DNA of 64,000 bases from NCBI GenBank assembly GCA_963816555.1, contig CAWFLD010000004.1, forward strand, positions 744,001-808,000. Reading direction: 5' to 3'. The stretch is from Lutibaculum sp963816555 (GTDB lineage Bacteria > Pseudomonadota > Alphaproteobacteria > Rhizobiales > Tepidamorphaceae). Each line of letters begins with the position of its first letter. Position 1 is the stretch's first letter. A program made the translations under genes and the position numbers. This document shows positions 46,789 through 55,686 of this stretch, piece after piece. Under the pieces are notes generated by a model. It was given only the letters and a program-made list of their open reading frames with translations, ran no database searches and was not told where the DNA came from.

Positions 46789-47268
46789 TCAGGCGTCCTC
46801 GCCGGCGTGCTCGAGCGGCAGGGCGGTGGTGAACTTGATCTGCTCCATCGCGAAGCTCGACGAGACGTCGGCAAGCTCGATGCGCGAGATCAGGCGCTTG
46901 TAGAACGCGTCGTAGCGGGCGATGTCGGGCACCACGACGCGCAGCAGGTAGTCGACCTCGCCGGACATCCGGTAGAACTCGACGACCTCCGGAAACTCGC
47001 ACACCGCCTCGGCGAAATTCGTCAGCCACTCCTCGCTGTGGTGGCTCGTGCGCACGGCCACGAACACCGTGACCCCCGCCTTCACGCGCCTGGGATCGAG
47101 CAGCGCGACGCGCCTCAGGATCACGCCGTCCTCCTCGAGCCGCTGGATCCGCCGCCAGCACGGCGTGGTCGAGAGCCCCACCCGCTTGCCGATCTCGGCA
47201 ACCGGCATGGTGGAATCCTCCTGGAGGATGGCCAGGATCTTGCGGTCGATTCTATCGAGGAGCGCCAT
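46789..47268 (-). CDS. Lrp/AsnC family regulator
   Basis: 159 residues: helix-turn-helix DRIDRKILAILQEDS, VAEIGKRVGLSTTPCWRRIQRL, then the RAM ligand domain (VTVFVAVRTSHHSEEWLTNF, SGEVDYLLRVVVPDIARYDAF). This matches the BkdR/Lrp subgroup that responds to amino acids. It is divergent from a rhodanese gene, with an AT-rich spacer between, and may control itself and those sulfur genes. Confidence 0.92.
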   Translation of the reverse strand: MALLDRIDRKILAILQEDSTMPVAEIGKRVGLSTTPCWRRIQRLEEDGVILRRVALLDPRRVKAGVTVFVAVRTSHHSEEWLTNFAEAVCEFPEVVEFYRMSGEVDYLLRVVVPDIARYDAFYKRLISRIELADVSSSFAMEQIKFTTALPLEHAGEDA

Positions 47269-47285
47269 CTTAGCATTTCATTCTA

Positions 47286-47301
47286 TTTCGGACGACCGAA
47301 A
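47286..47301. promoter_or_regulatory. Inverted repeat in the lrp-rhodanese spacer
   Basis: TTTCGG-ACGA-CCGAAA, perfect 6-bp arms, 18 bases before the lrp start in an AT-rich patch. It is a candidate operator for the Lrp-type regulator; the arms are not a classic Lrp box. Confidence 0.35.
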
Positions 47302-47463
47302 GAAAATGCATTGCGCATAACCCGTCGGTTTCGCGCCATCATAGATTTTATTTGCGCGTTGTCCAGCATTGCGCCTTGTCCCCACAGCGAAAACCGGCCA
47401 AATGAGAAGCCAACGGAACGGGGCCGCCAGAGGCCCCGGAACCACGAAGGGAAGGCAACCAGC

Positions 47464-48441
47464 ATGAGCGCCCACTCCGCATTCCGGACCGCCGCGCGCG
47501 CCGCGATCCTCGGGATCGCGCTCGTCGCCGCCGCGCCGTTCGCCAGGGCCGCGGACGACGTGAAGCCGCTCGTCGACGACGGCTGGCTCGAGCAGCACCT
47601 CGGCCAGGACGACGTCGTCGTCCTCGACCTGCGCGTGCCCGGCAAGGACGGCTATCTCGGCGGCCACATCCCCGGCTCCGTCTCGGCCCACTATCCCGGC
47701 GCCTGGCGCGCCAAGCGCGACGGCGTGAGCGGCGTGCTGCCCGAGCTGAGCCAGATCGAGGCCTACATCTCCGGCCTCGGCATCGGCGACGGCGACACGG
47801 TCGTGGTCGTGCCGGCCGGCACCGACGCGACCGATTTCGGCGGCGCCGCCCGCGTCTACTGGACGTTCAAGGAGCTCGGCCACGACCAGGTGACGATCCT
47901 CAACGGCGGGCTCTCCGGCTGGACGCAGAGCGGCCACGAGCTGCAGACCGCCGCCGTCGAGCCCGAGCCCGACCTCTTCACGGCCGAGCCGCGCGACAAG
48001 CTGCTCGTGTCGACGGACCAGATGACGAAGAAGATCGGCACGAAGGCCGTGCTCGTCGACGCACGCCCGCCGGAGTATTTCGCCGGCAAGGAGAAGCACC
48101 CCGACGCGCCGCGCTACGGCCGGCTGCCGGGCGCCGTCGACCTGCCGCACGACACGTTCTACGACGCCGAGAACCACCGCCTCCGCCCCGTCGACGAGCT
48201 TCAGAAGGCGGTGCCGGCGGTCGTGCAGAAGGCGCGCGCCGACAACGACGAGATCGTCTCCTACTGCAACACCGGCCACTGGGCGGCGACCGACTGGTTC
48301 GTGCTGTCGCAGCTTCTGGGCTATGACGTCGCGCTCTACGACGACTCGATGGTCGGCTGGACCCAGGATCCGAGCAGGGAGGTCGAATCCGAGCGCACCC
48401 GGCTCGACGACCTGAAGGCCTGGATCATGGGCAACAGCTGA
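47464..48441 (+). CDS. Periplasmic two-domain rhodanese sulfurtransferase
   Basis: 325 residues. Signal peptide (AAILGIALVAAAPFARA), then two rhodanese domains. The first (VVVLDLRVPGKDGYLGGHIPG) lacks the active Cys: VVVVPAGTDATDFGGA holds its place. The second carries it in IVSYCNTGHWAATDWFVL, loop C-N-T-G-H-W. It moves sulfane sulfur, for example from thiosulfate. The next genes are a YeeE/YedE transporter and a tiny exported protein on the same strand, so a thiosulfate use or sulfur relay unit is likely. Confidence 0.9.
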   Translation: MSAHSAFRTAARAAILGIALVAAAPFARAADDVKPLVDDGWLEQHLGQDDVVVLDLRVPGKDGYLGGHIPGSVSAHYPGAWRAKRDGVSGVLPELSQIEAYISGLGIGDGDTVVVVPAGTDATDFGGAARVYWTFKELGHDQVTILNGGLSGWTQSGHELQTAAVEPEPDLFTAEPRDKLLVSTDQMTKKIGTKAVLVDARPPEYFAGKEKHPDAPRYGRLPGAVDLPHDTFYDAENHRLRPVDELQKAVPAVVQKARADNDEIVSYCNTGHWAATDWFVLSQLLGYDVALYDDSMVGWTQDPSREVESERTRLDDLKAWIMGNS

Positions 48442-48469
48442 CGCGTTCCCACCTGAGAAGAAGACCTGC

Positions 48470-49681
48470 ATGACCACTGCTGACATGAGGGCGCGGCCTG
48501 CCGAGGCCGCGCCCGTCGTCGATCTTCCGGCCATCGACCGGACGGCGGCGATCTACGCCCTCGTCATCCTGGCGCTCGGCACGCTCGTCATCGGCGAGGA
48601 GGTCTCGGCGCGCATGGCCGCGCTGTTCCTCGTCGGGGCGGGCCTCGGCTTCGCGCTCCTGCACGGCGCCTTCGGCTTCACCGCCGGCTGGCGCAACTTC
48701 GCGACGAAGAGCGACGGCCGCGGCCTGAGGGCGCAGTTCCTCGTCATCGGGCTGACGATGCTCGCCTTCATCCCGATGCTCAACGGCTTCGCCCCGGCCG
48801 ACTGGCAGCTGATCGGCGCCATCGCCCCCGTCGGCACGTCGCTGGTCGTCGGCTCGTTCATGTTCGGGCTCGGCATGCAGCTCGGCAATGGCTGCGGCTC
48901 CGGCACGCTGTTCGCGCTCGGCGGCGGCTCCAAGCGGATGGTGATCACCCTCCTCTTCTTCATCGTCGGCTCGGTGATCGGCTCGATCCAGCTGCCGTGG
49001 TGGCTCGACCGGCCGGGCATCGACCCCGTCAACCTCGCCGCCTACCTCACGGTGCCGGGCGCGATCGTCGTGCAGGCGGCGGCTCTGGGGCTCCTCGCCT
49101 GGTACACGGTGAAGCGCGAGCGCGCGCGGGGCTACGTGCCCCCGGCGCAGACGCCGGCCGCCTCGCTCGGCGCCCGCGTCTTCCGCGGCCCGTGGAACTT
49201 CCTGTGGGCGGGGCTGGCGCTCGTCGCGCTCAACGTCGCGACGCTGATCCTGTCGGGCCACCCGTGGACGGTGACCTACGGCTTCACGCTGTGGGGCGCC
49301 AAGATCGCCAACGCGGTCGGCATCGACATGGGCCAGTTCGAGTTCTGGCAGTGGGCCAAGGGCGACGAGGCGCTGCACAACTCGGTGCTCGCCGACGTCA
49401 CCTCGGTGATGAATTTCGGCCTCGTGCTCGGCGCCATGCTGGCGGCGGCGCTGGCCGGCAGCTTCGCCAAGGCCAACCGGCTCGGCTTCGGCGACATCGC
49501 CGCCGCCGTCATCGGCGGCCTGCTGATGGGCTACGGCGCCCGCCTGTCCTTCGGCTGCAACATCGGCGCGTTCCTCGGCGGCATCGCCTCGGGCAGCCTG
49601 CACGGCTGGATCTGGTTCGCCTGCGCCTATGCCGGCACGCTGCTCGGCGTGCGGGTCCGGCCGGCCTTCGGGCTCAAGTGA
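48470..49681 (+). CDS. YeeE/YedE (TsuA-type) sulfur transporter
   Basis: 403 residues with about ten membrane helices. The two family motifs with conserved Cys are present: MQLGNGCGSGTLFALGGGS and GARLSFGCNIGAFLGGIASG. In TsuA these cysteines line the thiosulfate path. It begins 28 bases after the rhodanese gene, which fits import of thiosulfate or a related sulfur compound coupled with sulfur transfer. Confidence 0.92.
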   Translation: MTTADMRARPAEAAPVVDLPAIDRTAAIYALVILALGTLVIGEEVSARMAALFLVGAGLGFALLHGAFGFTAGWRNFATKSDGRGLRAQFLVIGLTMLAFIPMLNGFAPADWQLIGAIAPVGTSLVVGSFMFGLGMQLGNGCGSGTLFALGGGSKRMVITLLFFIVGSVIGSIQLPWWLDRPGIDPVNLAAYLTVPGAIVVQAAALGLLAWYTVKRERARGYVPPAQTPAASLGARVFRGPWNFLWAGLALVALNVATLILSGHPWTVTYGFTLWGAKIANAVGIDMGQFEFWQWAKGDEALHNSVLADVTSVMNFGLVLGAMLAAALAGSFAKANRLGFGDIAAAVIGGLLMGYGARLSFGCNIGAFLGGIASGSLHGWIWFACAYAGTLLGVRVRPAFGLK

Positions 49682-49691
49682 GGAGGCGGGC

Positions 49692-49850
49692 ATGGAACGC
49701 ATATCGAGCCGCAAGCTGCTCTTTGCGGTGGTGACGATCGGCTTCGTGCTGATGCTCGCCGACCACCTGATGAGCCCGCCGCTGCACGCCTCGCAGACGA
49801 CGACCGTCGCCTGCGCGCCCTGCGGCGCCCCCTGCCCCTCGGCCCGCTGA
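49692..49850 (+). CDS. Small membrane protein with Cys-rich tail, unknown
   Basis: 52 residues: KLLFAVVTIGFVLMLADHLM is one membrane span, followed by a tail with three Cys in TTVACAPCGAPCPSAR. It starts 10 bases after yeeE. I know no family. The Cys-rich tail next to sulfur genes suggests a carrier or a metal site; this is inferred. Confidence 0.6.
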   Translation: MERISSRKLLFAVVTIGFVLMLADHLMSPPLHASQTTTVACAPCGAPCPSAR

Positions 49851-49871
49851 GCCCGGGGAAGCGACAGAACG

Positions 49872-49899
49872 GCCTGCCGCCCGCAACCGGGCGGCAGGC
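49872..49899. terminator. Bidirectional terminator hairpin
   Basis: A perfect 12-bp stem GCCTGCCGCCCG / CGGGCGGCAGGC with loop CAAC, between the end of the small Cys-rich gene (+) and the end of the cyclopropane synthase gene (-). There is no T-run, as is common at this GC content. Confidence 0.65.
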
Positions 49900-49905
49900 G
49901 CGACC

Positions 49906-51168
49906 TCAGCCGCCGCGCGGAAAGGCCGGCGCGACCGGCGGCAGCTCGAGCTCCCGCGCCAGATACTCCGCCTCCCGCTCCGCGATATAGTCGCGCGACA
50001 GGGGCACGCCGTCGCGCTCGCGGCCGAGCTGCACCTGCAGCACGTTGCTCGACCCGTAGAGGAAGACGAGCTCGCAGGCCGCCAGGTAGAACTCCCACAT
50101 CCGCGCGAAGCGCTCGTCGTAGAGCCTGACCGCCTCCGGCCGGCTGGCGGCGAAGCGGCGGCGCCACTGGCGCAGGGTGAAGCCGTAGTGCTTGCGCCAG
50201 ACCTCGATGTCGAGCACCCACAGCCCCGACAGCTCGATCGCCCCGGAGACCTCCGACAGCGCCGGGCTGTAGCCGCCGGGGAAGATGTACTTGCGGATGA
50301 ACGGCCCCGTCACGCCCGGCGGCGCCTTGGTGCTGATCGAGTGGACGAGCGCCACGCCGTTCGGCGCGAGCCTGTCGCGCACCGCCATGAAGTACGGCGC
50401 GAGGTGGTGGGCGCCGACATGCTCCAGCATGCCCACCGACACGACGCGGTCGAAGGTTTCCGTGATCTCCCGGTAGTCGCGCACCTCGAAGCGCACGCGG
50501 TCGGACAGGCCCATCTCCTCGGCCCGCCGTCGCGCGACCCTCGCCTGGTCCTCCGACAGGGTGACCCCCGTCACCTCGACGCCGGCGACGCGGGCGAGAT
50601 AGAGCGCGAGCCCGCCCCAGCCGCAGCCGATGTCGAGCACGCGCTGGCCTTCCGACAGGGCGAGCTTCGCCGCGATGTGCCGCTTCTTGGCCGCCTGCGC
50701 CTCCTCCAGCGTCTCGTCGCCGCGCGGGAAATAGGCGCAGGAATACTGCGCGTCCGCATCGAGGAAGAGCGCGAACAGGTCGTCGCCGAGGTCGTAGTGG
50801 TGCTTCACGTTGGCGGTGGCGCGGGCGACGGGATTGTGCTGGTGCAGGCGCTTCGCCTTGCGCGCGATGCCGCGCCAGAAGGCCTGGCTCGCCGTCACGT
50901 CGAAATTGCGCTTGTTGGCGAAGAAGACCTCGAGCAGGTCGTAGACCTCCCCCTCCTCCATCGTCAGGGCGCCGTCCATGTAGGCCTCGGCGGCCTTGAG
51001 CTCGGGGTTGGAGAAGATCTTCCAGTCGAAGGCTGGATCGTTGACGCGGAACGTCGCCTCCGGCCCCGGCTCGACGCCGCCGAAGGTCCAGCTCTCGCCC
51101 GACGGCCCGATCAGCGTCAGGCGCCCCTTGCGAACGGCCTTGCGCAGGAGATACGGCAGAAATCGCAT
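49906..51168 (-). CDS. Cyclopropane-fatty-acyl-phospholipid synthase family methyltransferase
   Basis: 420 residues. The N-terminal lipid-binding part (LRKAVRKGRLTLIGPSGES, FDWKIFSNPELKAAEAYMDG) and SAM domain (HYDLGDDLFALFLDADAQYSCAYF, VLDIGCGWGGLALYLARVAG, VSVGMLEHVGAHHLAPYF, FIRKYIFPGGYSPALSEV) match CFA synthases, which methylenate unsaturated acyl chains in membrane lipids. Full length. It is convergent with the sulfur operon. Confidence 0.92.
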   Translation of the reverse strand: MRFLPYLLRKAVRKGRLTLIGPSGESWTFGGVEPGPEATFRVNDPAFDWKIFSNPELKAAEAYMDGALTMEEGEVYDLLEVFFANKRNFDVTASQAFWRGIARKAKRLHQHNPVARATANVKHHYDLGDDLFALFLDADAQYSCAYFPRGDETLEEAQAAKKRHIAAKLALSEGQRVLDIGCGWGGLALYLARVAGVEVTGVTLSEDQARVARRRAEEMGLSDRVRFEVRDYREITETFDRVVSVGMLEHVGAHHLAPYFMAVRDRLAPNGVALVHSISTKAPPGVTGPFIRKYIFPGGYSPALSEVSGAIELSGLWVLDIEVWRKHYGFTLRQWRRRFAASRPEAVRLYDERFARMWEFYLAACELVFLYGSSNVLQVQLGRERDGVPLSRDYIAEREAEYLARELELPPVAPAFPRGG

Positions 51169-51340
51169 TGAACGCCCAAGCCCTCTCGAAGATCCGGAGA
51201 GGCAGAATAGGGCTTGCCGCGCCCGAGGGAAGCGGCTGCGAGGGAACGGGAACAGTATCCGCCGCAAGGTCCCCGCTTCGGATGATGCGCACCGACACGG
51301 CCCGGTGGCGCCCGGTCGACTTACATCGGACGGGCGCGCG

Positions 51341-51955
51341 CTACAGGAGCCGCCGGACCTCGGCGCGCAGGACCGGCACGAGCTCCTCCTCGAACCACGG
51401 GTTCTTCCTGAGCCAGCCGGTGTTGCGCCAGGAGGGGTGCGGCAGCGGCAGGACGCGCGGAGAGCCCGGGCGCTCCCAGATCTCCCGCCAGGCGCGGACC
51501 GTCTCGCCAAGCGAGCCGCGGCGGGCCGGGCCGAGGTGGAAGCCCTGCGCGTACTGGCCGATGGCGAGCACGAGCTCGACCTGCGGCAGCACGGCAAAGA
51601 GCCGCCCGTGCCACGCCGCCCGGCATTCGCGCCGCGGCGGCAGGTCGCCGCCCTTGGCGTCCTGGCCGGGGAAGCAGAACCCCATCGGAACCGTCGCGAT
51701 CCGCGTCTCGTCGTAGAACTCCGCCTCGCTGACGCCCATCCAGTCGCGCAGGCGCTGCCCCGAGCGATCGTCGAACGGCCGGCCCGAGGCGTGCACCTTC
51801 GTGCCGGGCGCCTGGCCGGCAATACAGATGCGCGCCGTCGGCGACACCTGGATCACCGGCCGCGGCTCGTGCGGCAGCGGCGTGTCGGCGTCGCGGCAGA
51901 TCCGGCAGGCGCGGATGGCGGCGACGAGATCTTCCAGAGTGTCTTCGCGGCTCAC
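51341..51955 (-). CDS. Uracil-DNA glycosylase family protein
   Basis: 204 residues. The start has a cluster-like Cys pair (IRACRICRDAD). The catalytic-pocket motif is IAGQAPGTKVHASGRPFDD, and the DNA-binding motif is LPHPSWRNTGW. It excises damaged or misincorporated bases. The KRRIH insertion of UdgX is absent. The GTG at 51955 (MSREDTLEDLV) is chosen because upstream codons are low-complexity. Confidence 0.85.
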   Translation of the reverse strand: MSREDTLEDLVAAIRACRICRDADTPLPHEPRPVIQVSPTARICIAGQAPGTKVHASGRPFDDRSGQRLRDWMGVSEAEFYDETRIATVPMGFCFPGQDAKGGDLPPRRECRAAWHGRLFAVLPQVELVLAIGQYAQGFHLGPARRGSLGETVRAWREIWERPGSPRVLPLPHPSWRNTGWLRKNPWFEEELVPVLRAEVRRLL

Positions 51956-52053
51956 GGTGCGACGGGGTTCGTTCGGATCGGGCGCACGGCGCGGGCGCGC
52001 CGTCGGCGTCTTCGGCCCCACGTCCCATGATGGCGGCCGTCCTGGCAAGCGCC

Positions 52054-52827
52054 TCACCGCCGCGGGCGCGACCACGCGAAGCCGTCGAGGCGCGGGTCGT
52101 CGAAGGCCTCGGGCGGAAACTCGAGCGCCGTGCGCGGATGCTCGCGGACCGCCTGCGCCCCGTGCGCGCCGAGACGGATGCGCCAGGTCTGCCGTTCGCC
52201 CGGGTGGGAGGCGGCGAAGGCCCGGCACGCGAGCACCGCGACGTTCATGCCGCCCTCGCGGTCGCGCACCGAGCGGTAGCGGATGAGATCGCCTTGCGCC
52301 CTGCGCAGCGCATCGGCCAGATCCTGGCAGGCGCCGTAGTCCGTCCGGTCCATCCAGCGTGCCTCGTCCTCGACGAGCGGCGGCTTCGCCAGATCGAGCG
52401 AGCGCTGCGTCTCGAGGGCCGCCGAGAAGACGGTGTGCTCCGCCGCGTCGTCGGGAAAGGGCGTGGCCGGCGAATCCGCGAAGAACAGGAGACGGCGGAA
52501 GACGAGCTCCGCGATCGCCGTGCGCGGCGTCTCCGAGGCGTAGTAGACGCCGTCCGTGTAGCCCGGCCGGCGGAAGCGCGAGCCGGACGGATAGGGGGCG
52601 CCGTATCGGAAGGGCGTCGAGAGCAGGTAGTCGAGATGGGCGCAGTCCGGCGGCACGGCCGGCTTCGTCTCCTCGACCACCGCCTCGAGCACCGCCTGCT
52701 CGTCGAGCGTGTCGACGAGCTTGAGGGTCGAGACGCGATGCTGAGCTTCGACCACCCGCCAGCAGGTTCCGGCGTAGGGCCGGAGCTCAGAGGACAGCGC
52801 GGCGGGCGTCCAGATAGGCGATGACAT
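52054..52827 (-). CDS. RES-domain toxin
   Basis: 257 residues. RES proteins cleave NAD or, in some cases, modify targets. The signature residues are Arg in SGSRFRRPGYTDGVYYASE, Glu in TPRTAIAELVFRR and Ser in LIRYRSVRDREGGMNVAV. The gene start overlaps the antitoxin end by 41 bases. With the Xre/MbcA-type protein it forms a RES-Xre toxin-antitoxin module like MbcT-MbcA. Confidence 0.9.
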   Translation of the reverse strand: MSSPIWTPAALSSELRPYAGTCWRVVEAQHRVSTLKLVDTLDEQAVLEAVVEETKPAVPPDCAHLDYLLSTPFRYGAPYPSGSRFRRPGYTDGVYYASETPRTAIAELVFRRLLFFADSPATPFPDDAAEHTVFSAALETQRSLDLAKPPLVEDEARWMDRTDYGACQDLADALRRAQGDLIRYRSVRDREGGMNVAVLACRAFAASHPGERQTWRIRLGAHGAQAVREHPRTALEFPPEAFDDPRLDGFAWSRPRR

Positions 52828-53173
52828 CGCTCAGCCCGGCAATGGTCGTGATCTTCTCGGCAGGCGGCAGCCCGAGGGCGGCGTTCGGGCTGCCCATCCA
52901 GGCCCGCACCACCGTCTCGTCGCCGCCCGCGATGGCGTCGAGCGAGCGGAAGACGCGGACGAGGAGAACGGCGAGCTCGAAGGGCTTCGAGCCGTCCTCC
53001 AGGACGAAGTCTCCCCGCTTCATGCGCGAGACCGTCGGCTCCGACACGCCGATGACGCGGGCCAGCGTCCGCGCGGTGAGCCCGAGGCGCTCCGCCGCGC
53101 GCAGGACCGCCTTGGTCACCACCATGCCGCGCGCCGGCTCGACGCCATGTTCCCGTTCGACCAGTGCCGCCAT
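52787..53173 (-). CDS. Xre/MbcA/ParS-type antitoxin (DUF2384)
   Basis: 128 residues. A helix-turn-helix (LTARTLARVIGVSEPTVSRM) and the C-terminal toxin-binding domain (ELAVLLVRVFRSLDAIAGG, VRAWMGSPNAALGLPPAE) of the DUF2384 family. It neutralises the RES toxin and represses the operon. A promoter on the minus strand (TATATT as -10) and a GAGGAAGG ribosome site precede the ATG; palindromes lie upstream. Confidence 0.92.
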   Translation of the reverse strand: MAALVEREHGVEPARGMVVTKAVLRAAERLGLTARTLARVIGVSEPTVSRMKRGDFVLEDGSKPFELAVLLVRVFRSLDAIAGGDETVVRAWMGSPNAALGLPPAEKITTIAGLSDVIAYLDARRAVL

Positions 53174-53183
53174 ATCGCGTTCC

Positions 53184-53224
53184 TTCCTCAGGAAAATATA
53201 GCGCAGAAAGCTTTCCCGGGAAAG
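53184..53224. promoter_or_regulatory. Operator cluster of the RES-Xre module
   Basis: Three palindromes occur together upstream of the antitoxin: TTCCT-C-AGGAA (53184-53194), GAAAGCTTTC (53206-53215) and CTTTCCCGGGAAAG (53211-53224). The last two share one CTTTC arm, so the GAAAG half-site appears three times. They flank the minus-strand TATATT element, as expected for autorepression. Confidence 0.6.
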
Positions 53225-53231
53225 AGCACGG

Positions 53232-53843
53232 TCATGCCGCCAGGCTGGGGCGCAGCCCGACCGCGTCGCGCCAGCGCCGGACGTGCCGGAACTCGTCCGG
53301 CAGCGCGATGCGCGCCGGCTTCATGAAGTCGACGGCGACGGCGGCGGTGATGTCGGCGATCGTGAAGCGGTCGCCGGCGACGTGGGCGCTCCCGGAAAGC
53401 TGCCGGTCGAGCACCTCGAGCTCGTCGAGGGCGCGCGCCTTGTTGGCCTCGCCCCAGTCGGGCACCTGCGGCACCTCCATCTTCGCCATGGCCGGATGCA
53501 GGTGGCGGAAGGCCTGCGCGACCGCGAGGAACAGGCCGAACTCGACCCGGCGCTGCCACATCTCGACCAGCGCACGGTCGAGCGGGTCGACGCCGAACAG
53601 CGGCGGCTCGGGGCGGGTCTCCTCGAAATAGCGGCAGATCGCGACCGATTCGGAGATGCAGGTGCCGTCGTCGAGCTCGAGCACCGGCACGCGCCGCATC
53701 GGGTTGCGCCGGGCGAACGACGCCTCCCTGTGCTGCAGCGCGTTGATGTCGATCTCGACGCGCTCGATCTCCACGCCCTTCTCCGCGAGGAAGATGTCGA
53801 CGCGGCGCGGGTTCGGCGCCCGCGTGGTGGTGTAGAGCCGCAT
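53232..53843 (-). CDS. Glutathione S-transferase family protein
   Basis: 203 residues. The thioredoxin-like start reads RLYTTTRAPNPRRVDIFLAE, then RNPMRRVPVLELDDGTCISESVAICRYFEE, and the helical domain FTIADITAAVAVDFMKPAR. It is of the plant/bacterial GST type closest to maleylacetoacetate isomerase-like or theta forms; the substrate is not evident. The Ser/Thr-rich TTT near residue 5 may hold the catalytic hydroxyl. Confidence 0.88.
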   Translation of the reverse strand: MRLYTTTRAPNPRRVDIFLAEKGVEIERVEIDINALQHREASFARRNPMRRVPVLELDDGTCISESVAICRYFEETRPEPPLFGVDPLDRALVEMWQRRVEFGLFLAVAQAFRHLHPAMAKMEVPQVPDWGEANKARALDELEVLDRQLSGSAHVAGDRFTIADITAAVAVDFMKPARIALPDEFRHVRRWRDAVGLRPSLAA

Positions 53844-54020
53844 GATCCTGGCCTCCCTGCCCGGCAATCCCCTGTCCGGAGGCACGGTAGCGGAATGAGT
53901 CGGGAGTCCGGCAACTTCAAAACATGTTCTTAAGCATTTTCTCTCAAGAATCGGCTCCGGCGTGTCTTTCCCGACCTCCGTGCGGCGGCGGGATCGCCCG
54001 CGAGTAGCCGCCGGAAGGTC

Positions 54021-55538
54021 ATGACAGAGTTCGCCGCCAGTGCCCCGCAATCGGCCGGTCCGAAGCCGCGACGGAAGAGCCCTCCGCCGCAGATTCAGGC
54101 TGCGCGGGAACGGCTGACCTCGCAGACCGGCACGAAGCCGGCCTTCGACCGCGAGCTCATCCTCGCCTACGCCAAGAACCAGACGGGCATCGCGCTCGTC
54201 ATTCCGCTGCTCGCCATCCTGATCGCCGGCATCACCTCGGTCTGGGCGCCGTGGAACGAGGTCGTGCTGTGGCTGGCCGGCGTGCTGATCGGCAACGGCA
54301 TCCTCACCCTGCTCTGCCGCCGCTTCGAGCAGGCACCGGCCTCGACCGTTCCCGTGCGCCTGTGGGAGCGGCGCTTCTACGCGGCCGAGTTCCTGAACGG
54401 CGTCCTGTGGGCGACGATGGCGTTCCTGTCGGTCGACGCGGGGGACACCTCGCCGATCATCTTCATGTTCGCGGTGATGATCGTCATCCTCGCCATGCGG
54501 ACGCTGACGGCGTCGAACCTGCCGGACGCCTCGCTCGCCGGCACGCTGCCGATCACGGTGGGCATGGTCATCCGGCTCGCCCTCGTCGGCGACGTCTTCC
54601 ACCTGATCCTCGCCGGCATCGCGGCCGGCGCGCAGCTCTTCTTCATGATCCTGGCGCGGCAGTTCCACTCCACCGTGCTCGTCATGCTGGGCCTGAGGGC
54701 GGAGAAGGATTCGCTGATCGGCGAGCTCGAGCAGGCCAAGGCCGTCTCCGACGAGGCGCGCCGCCGCGCCGAGGAGGCGAACCTCGCCAAGTCGCGCTTC
54801 CTCGCGACGATGAGCCACGAGCTGCGGACGCCGCTCAACGCCATCCTCGGCTTCTCGGAGGTGCTCAAGGAGGAGCTTCTCGGCAAGCACGAGGTGCCCG
54901 CCTACAAGGAATACTCCGCCGACATCCACAAGAGCGGCGAGCACCTCCTCAACCTGATCAACGAGATCCTCGACCTGTCGCGCATCGAGGCCGGCCGCTT
55001 CGATCTGAAGGAGGAGGCCGTCTCGCTGCCCGCCACCGCGGAGGAGTGCCGCCACCTCCTGAAGCTGCGCGCCGGCGAGCGCGACATGACGATCCGCGAG
55101 AACTTCGAGGCGAACCTGCCGAAGATCTGGGCCGACGAGCGCTCGGTCCGGCAGATCATCCTCAACCTCCTGTCGAACGCGATCAAGTTCACGCCGCGCG
55201 GCGGCGAGGTGACGATGACCATCGGCTGGACCGCCGGCGGCGGCCAGTATCTCAGCGTGAAGGACAACGGCCCGGGCATCCCCGAGGACGAGATCCCGAC
55301 CATCCTGTCGAGCTTCGGCCGCGGCTCCCTCGCCCACAAGAACGCCGAGGAAGGCTCGGGCCTCGGCCTGCCGATCGTCGTCAAGCTGATGGAGCTGCAC
55401 GACGGCACGTTCGACATCCGCACCAAGCTGCGCGAGGGCACGGAGGTCATCGTCACCTTCCCGCGGGCGCGGGTGATGAAGGCCCTGCCGCCGGTTCCCC
55501 AGGAGACGCGGCCGCCGCGGACCCGGCGCGCGGCCTGA
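54021..55538 (+). CDS. Membrane sensor histidine kinase (HisKA-HATPase)
   Basis: 505 residues. A basic, Pro-rich lead, then six or so membrane helices (residues 55-220, e.g. TGIALVIPLLAILIAGIT), a short coiled coil (SLIGELEQAKAVSDEARRRA), the phospho-acceptor ATMSHELRTPLNAILGFSEV and the ATP domain (IILNLLSNAIKFTPRGGEV, VKDNGPGIPEDEIP, GSGLGLPIVVKLMELHDG). It resembles alphaproteobacterial PleC/DivJ/PdhS-type kinases in the core, but has no PAS domain. No response regulator is adjacent. Confidence 0.9.
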   Translation: MTEFAASAPQSAGPKPRRKSPPPQIQAARERLTSQTGTKPAFDRELILAYAKNQTGIALVIPLLAILIAGITSVWAPWNEVVLWLAGVLIGNGILTLLCRRFEQAPASTVPVRLWERRFYAAEFLNGVLWATMAFLSVDAGDTSPIIFMFAVMIVILAMRTLTASNLPDASLAGTLPITVGMVIRLALVGDVFHLILAGIAAGAQLFFMILARQFHSTVLVMLGLRAEKDSLIGELEQAKAVSDEARRRAEEANLAKSRFLATMSHELRTPLNAILGFSEVLKEELLGKHEVPAYKEYSADIHKSGEHLLNLINEILDLSRIEAGRFDLKEEAVSLPATAEECRHLLKLRAGERDMTIRENFEANLPKIWADERSVRQIILNLLSNAIKFTPRGGEVTMTIGWTAGGGQYLSVKDNGPGIPEDEIPTILSSFGRGSLAHKNAEEGSGLGLPIVVKLMELHDGTFDIRTKLREGTEVIVTFPRARVMKALPPVPQETRPPRTRRAA

Positions 55539-55686
55539 CCGCCGCAGCTTGTCGCAGGGGCGCGACCGCACCTTGCCGCGGCGGCGCCAAGCGCCAACAT
55601 AAGAGGACGAAGTTCCTCAAGGGCCCGGGCGTCCGCATGACCGCAATCCCAGCGCAGGACCACCAGGGCGGCCGGGTGCCGCAGCG

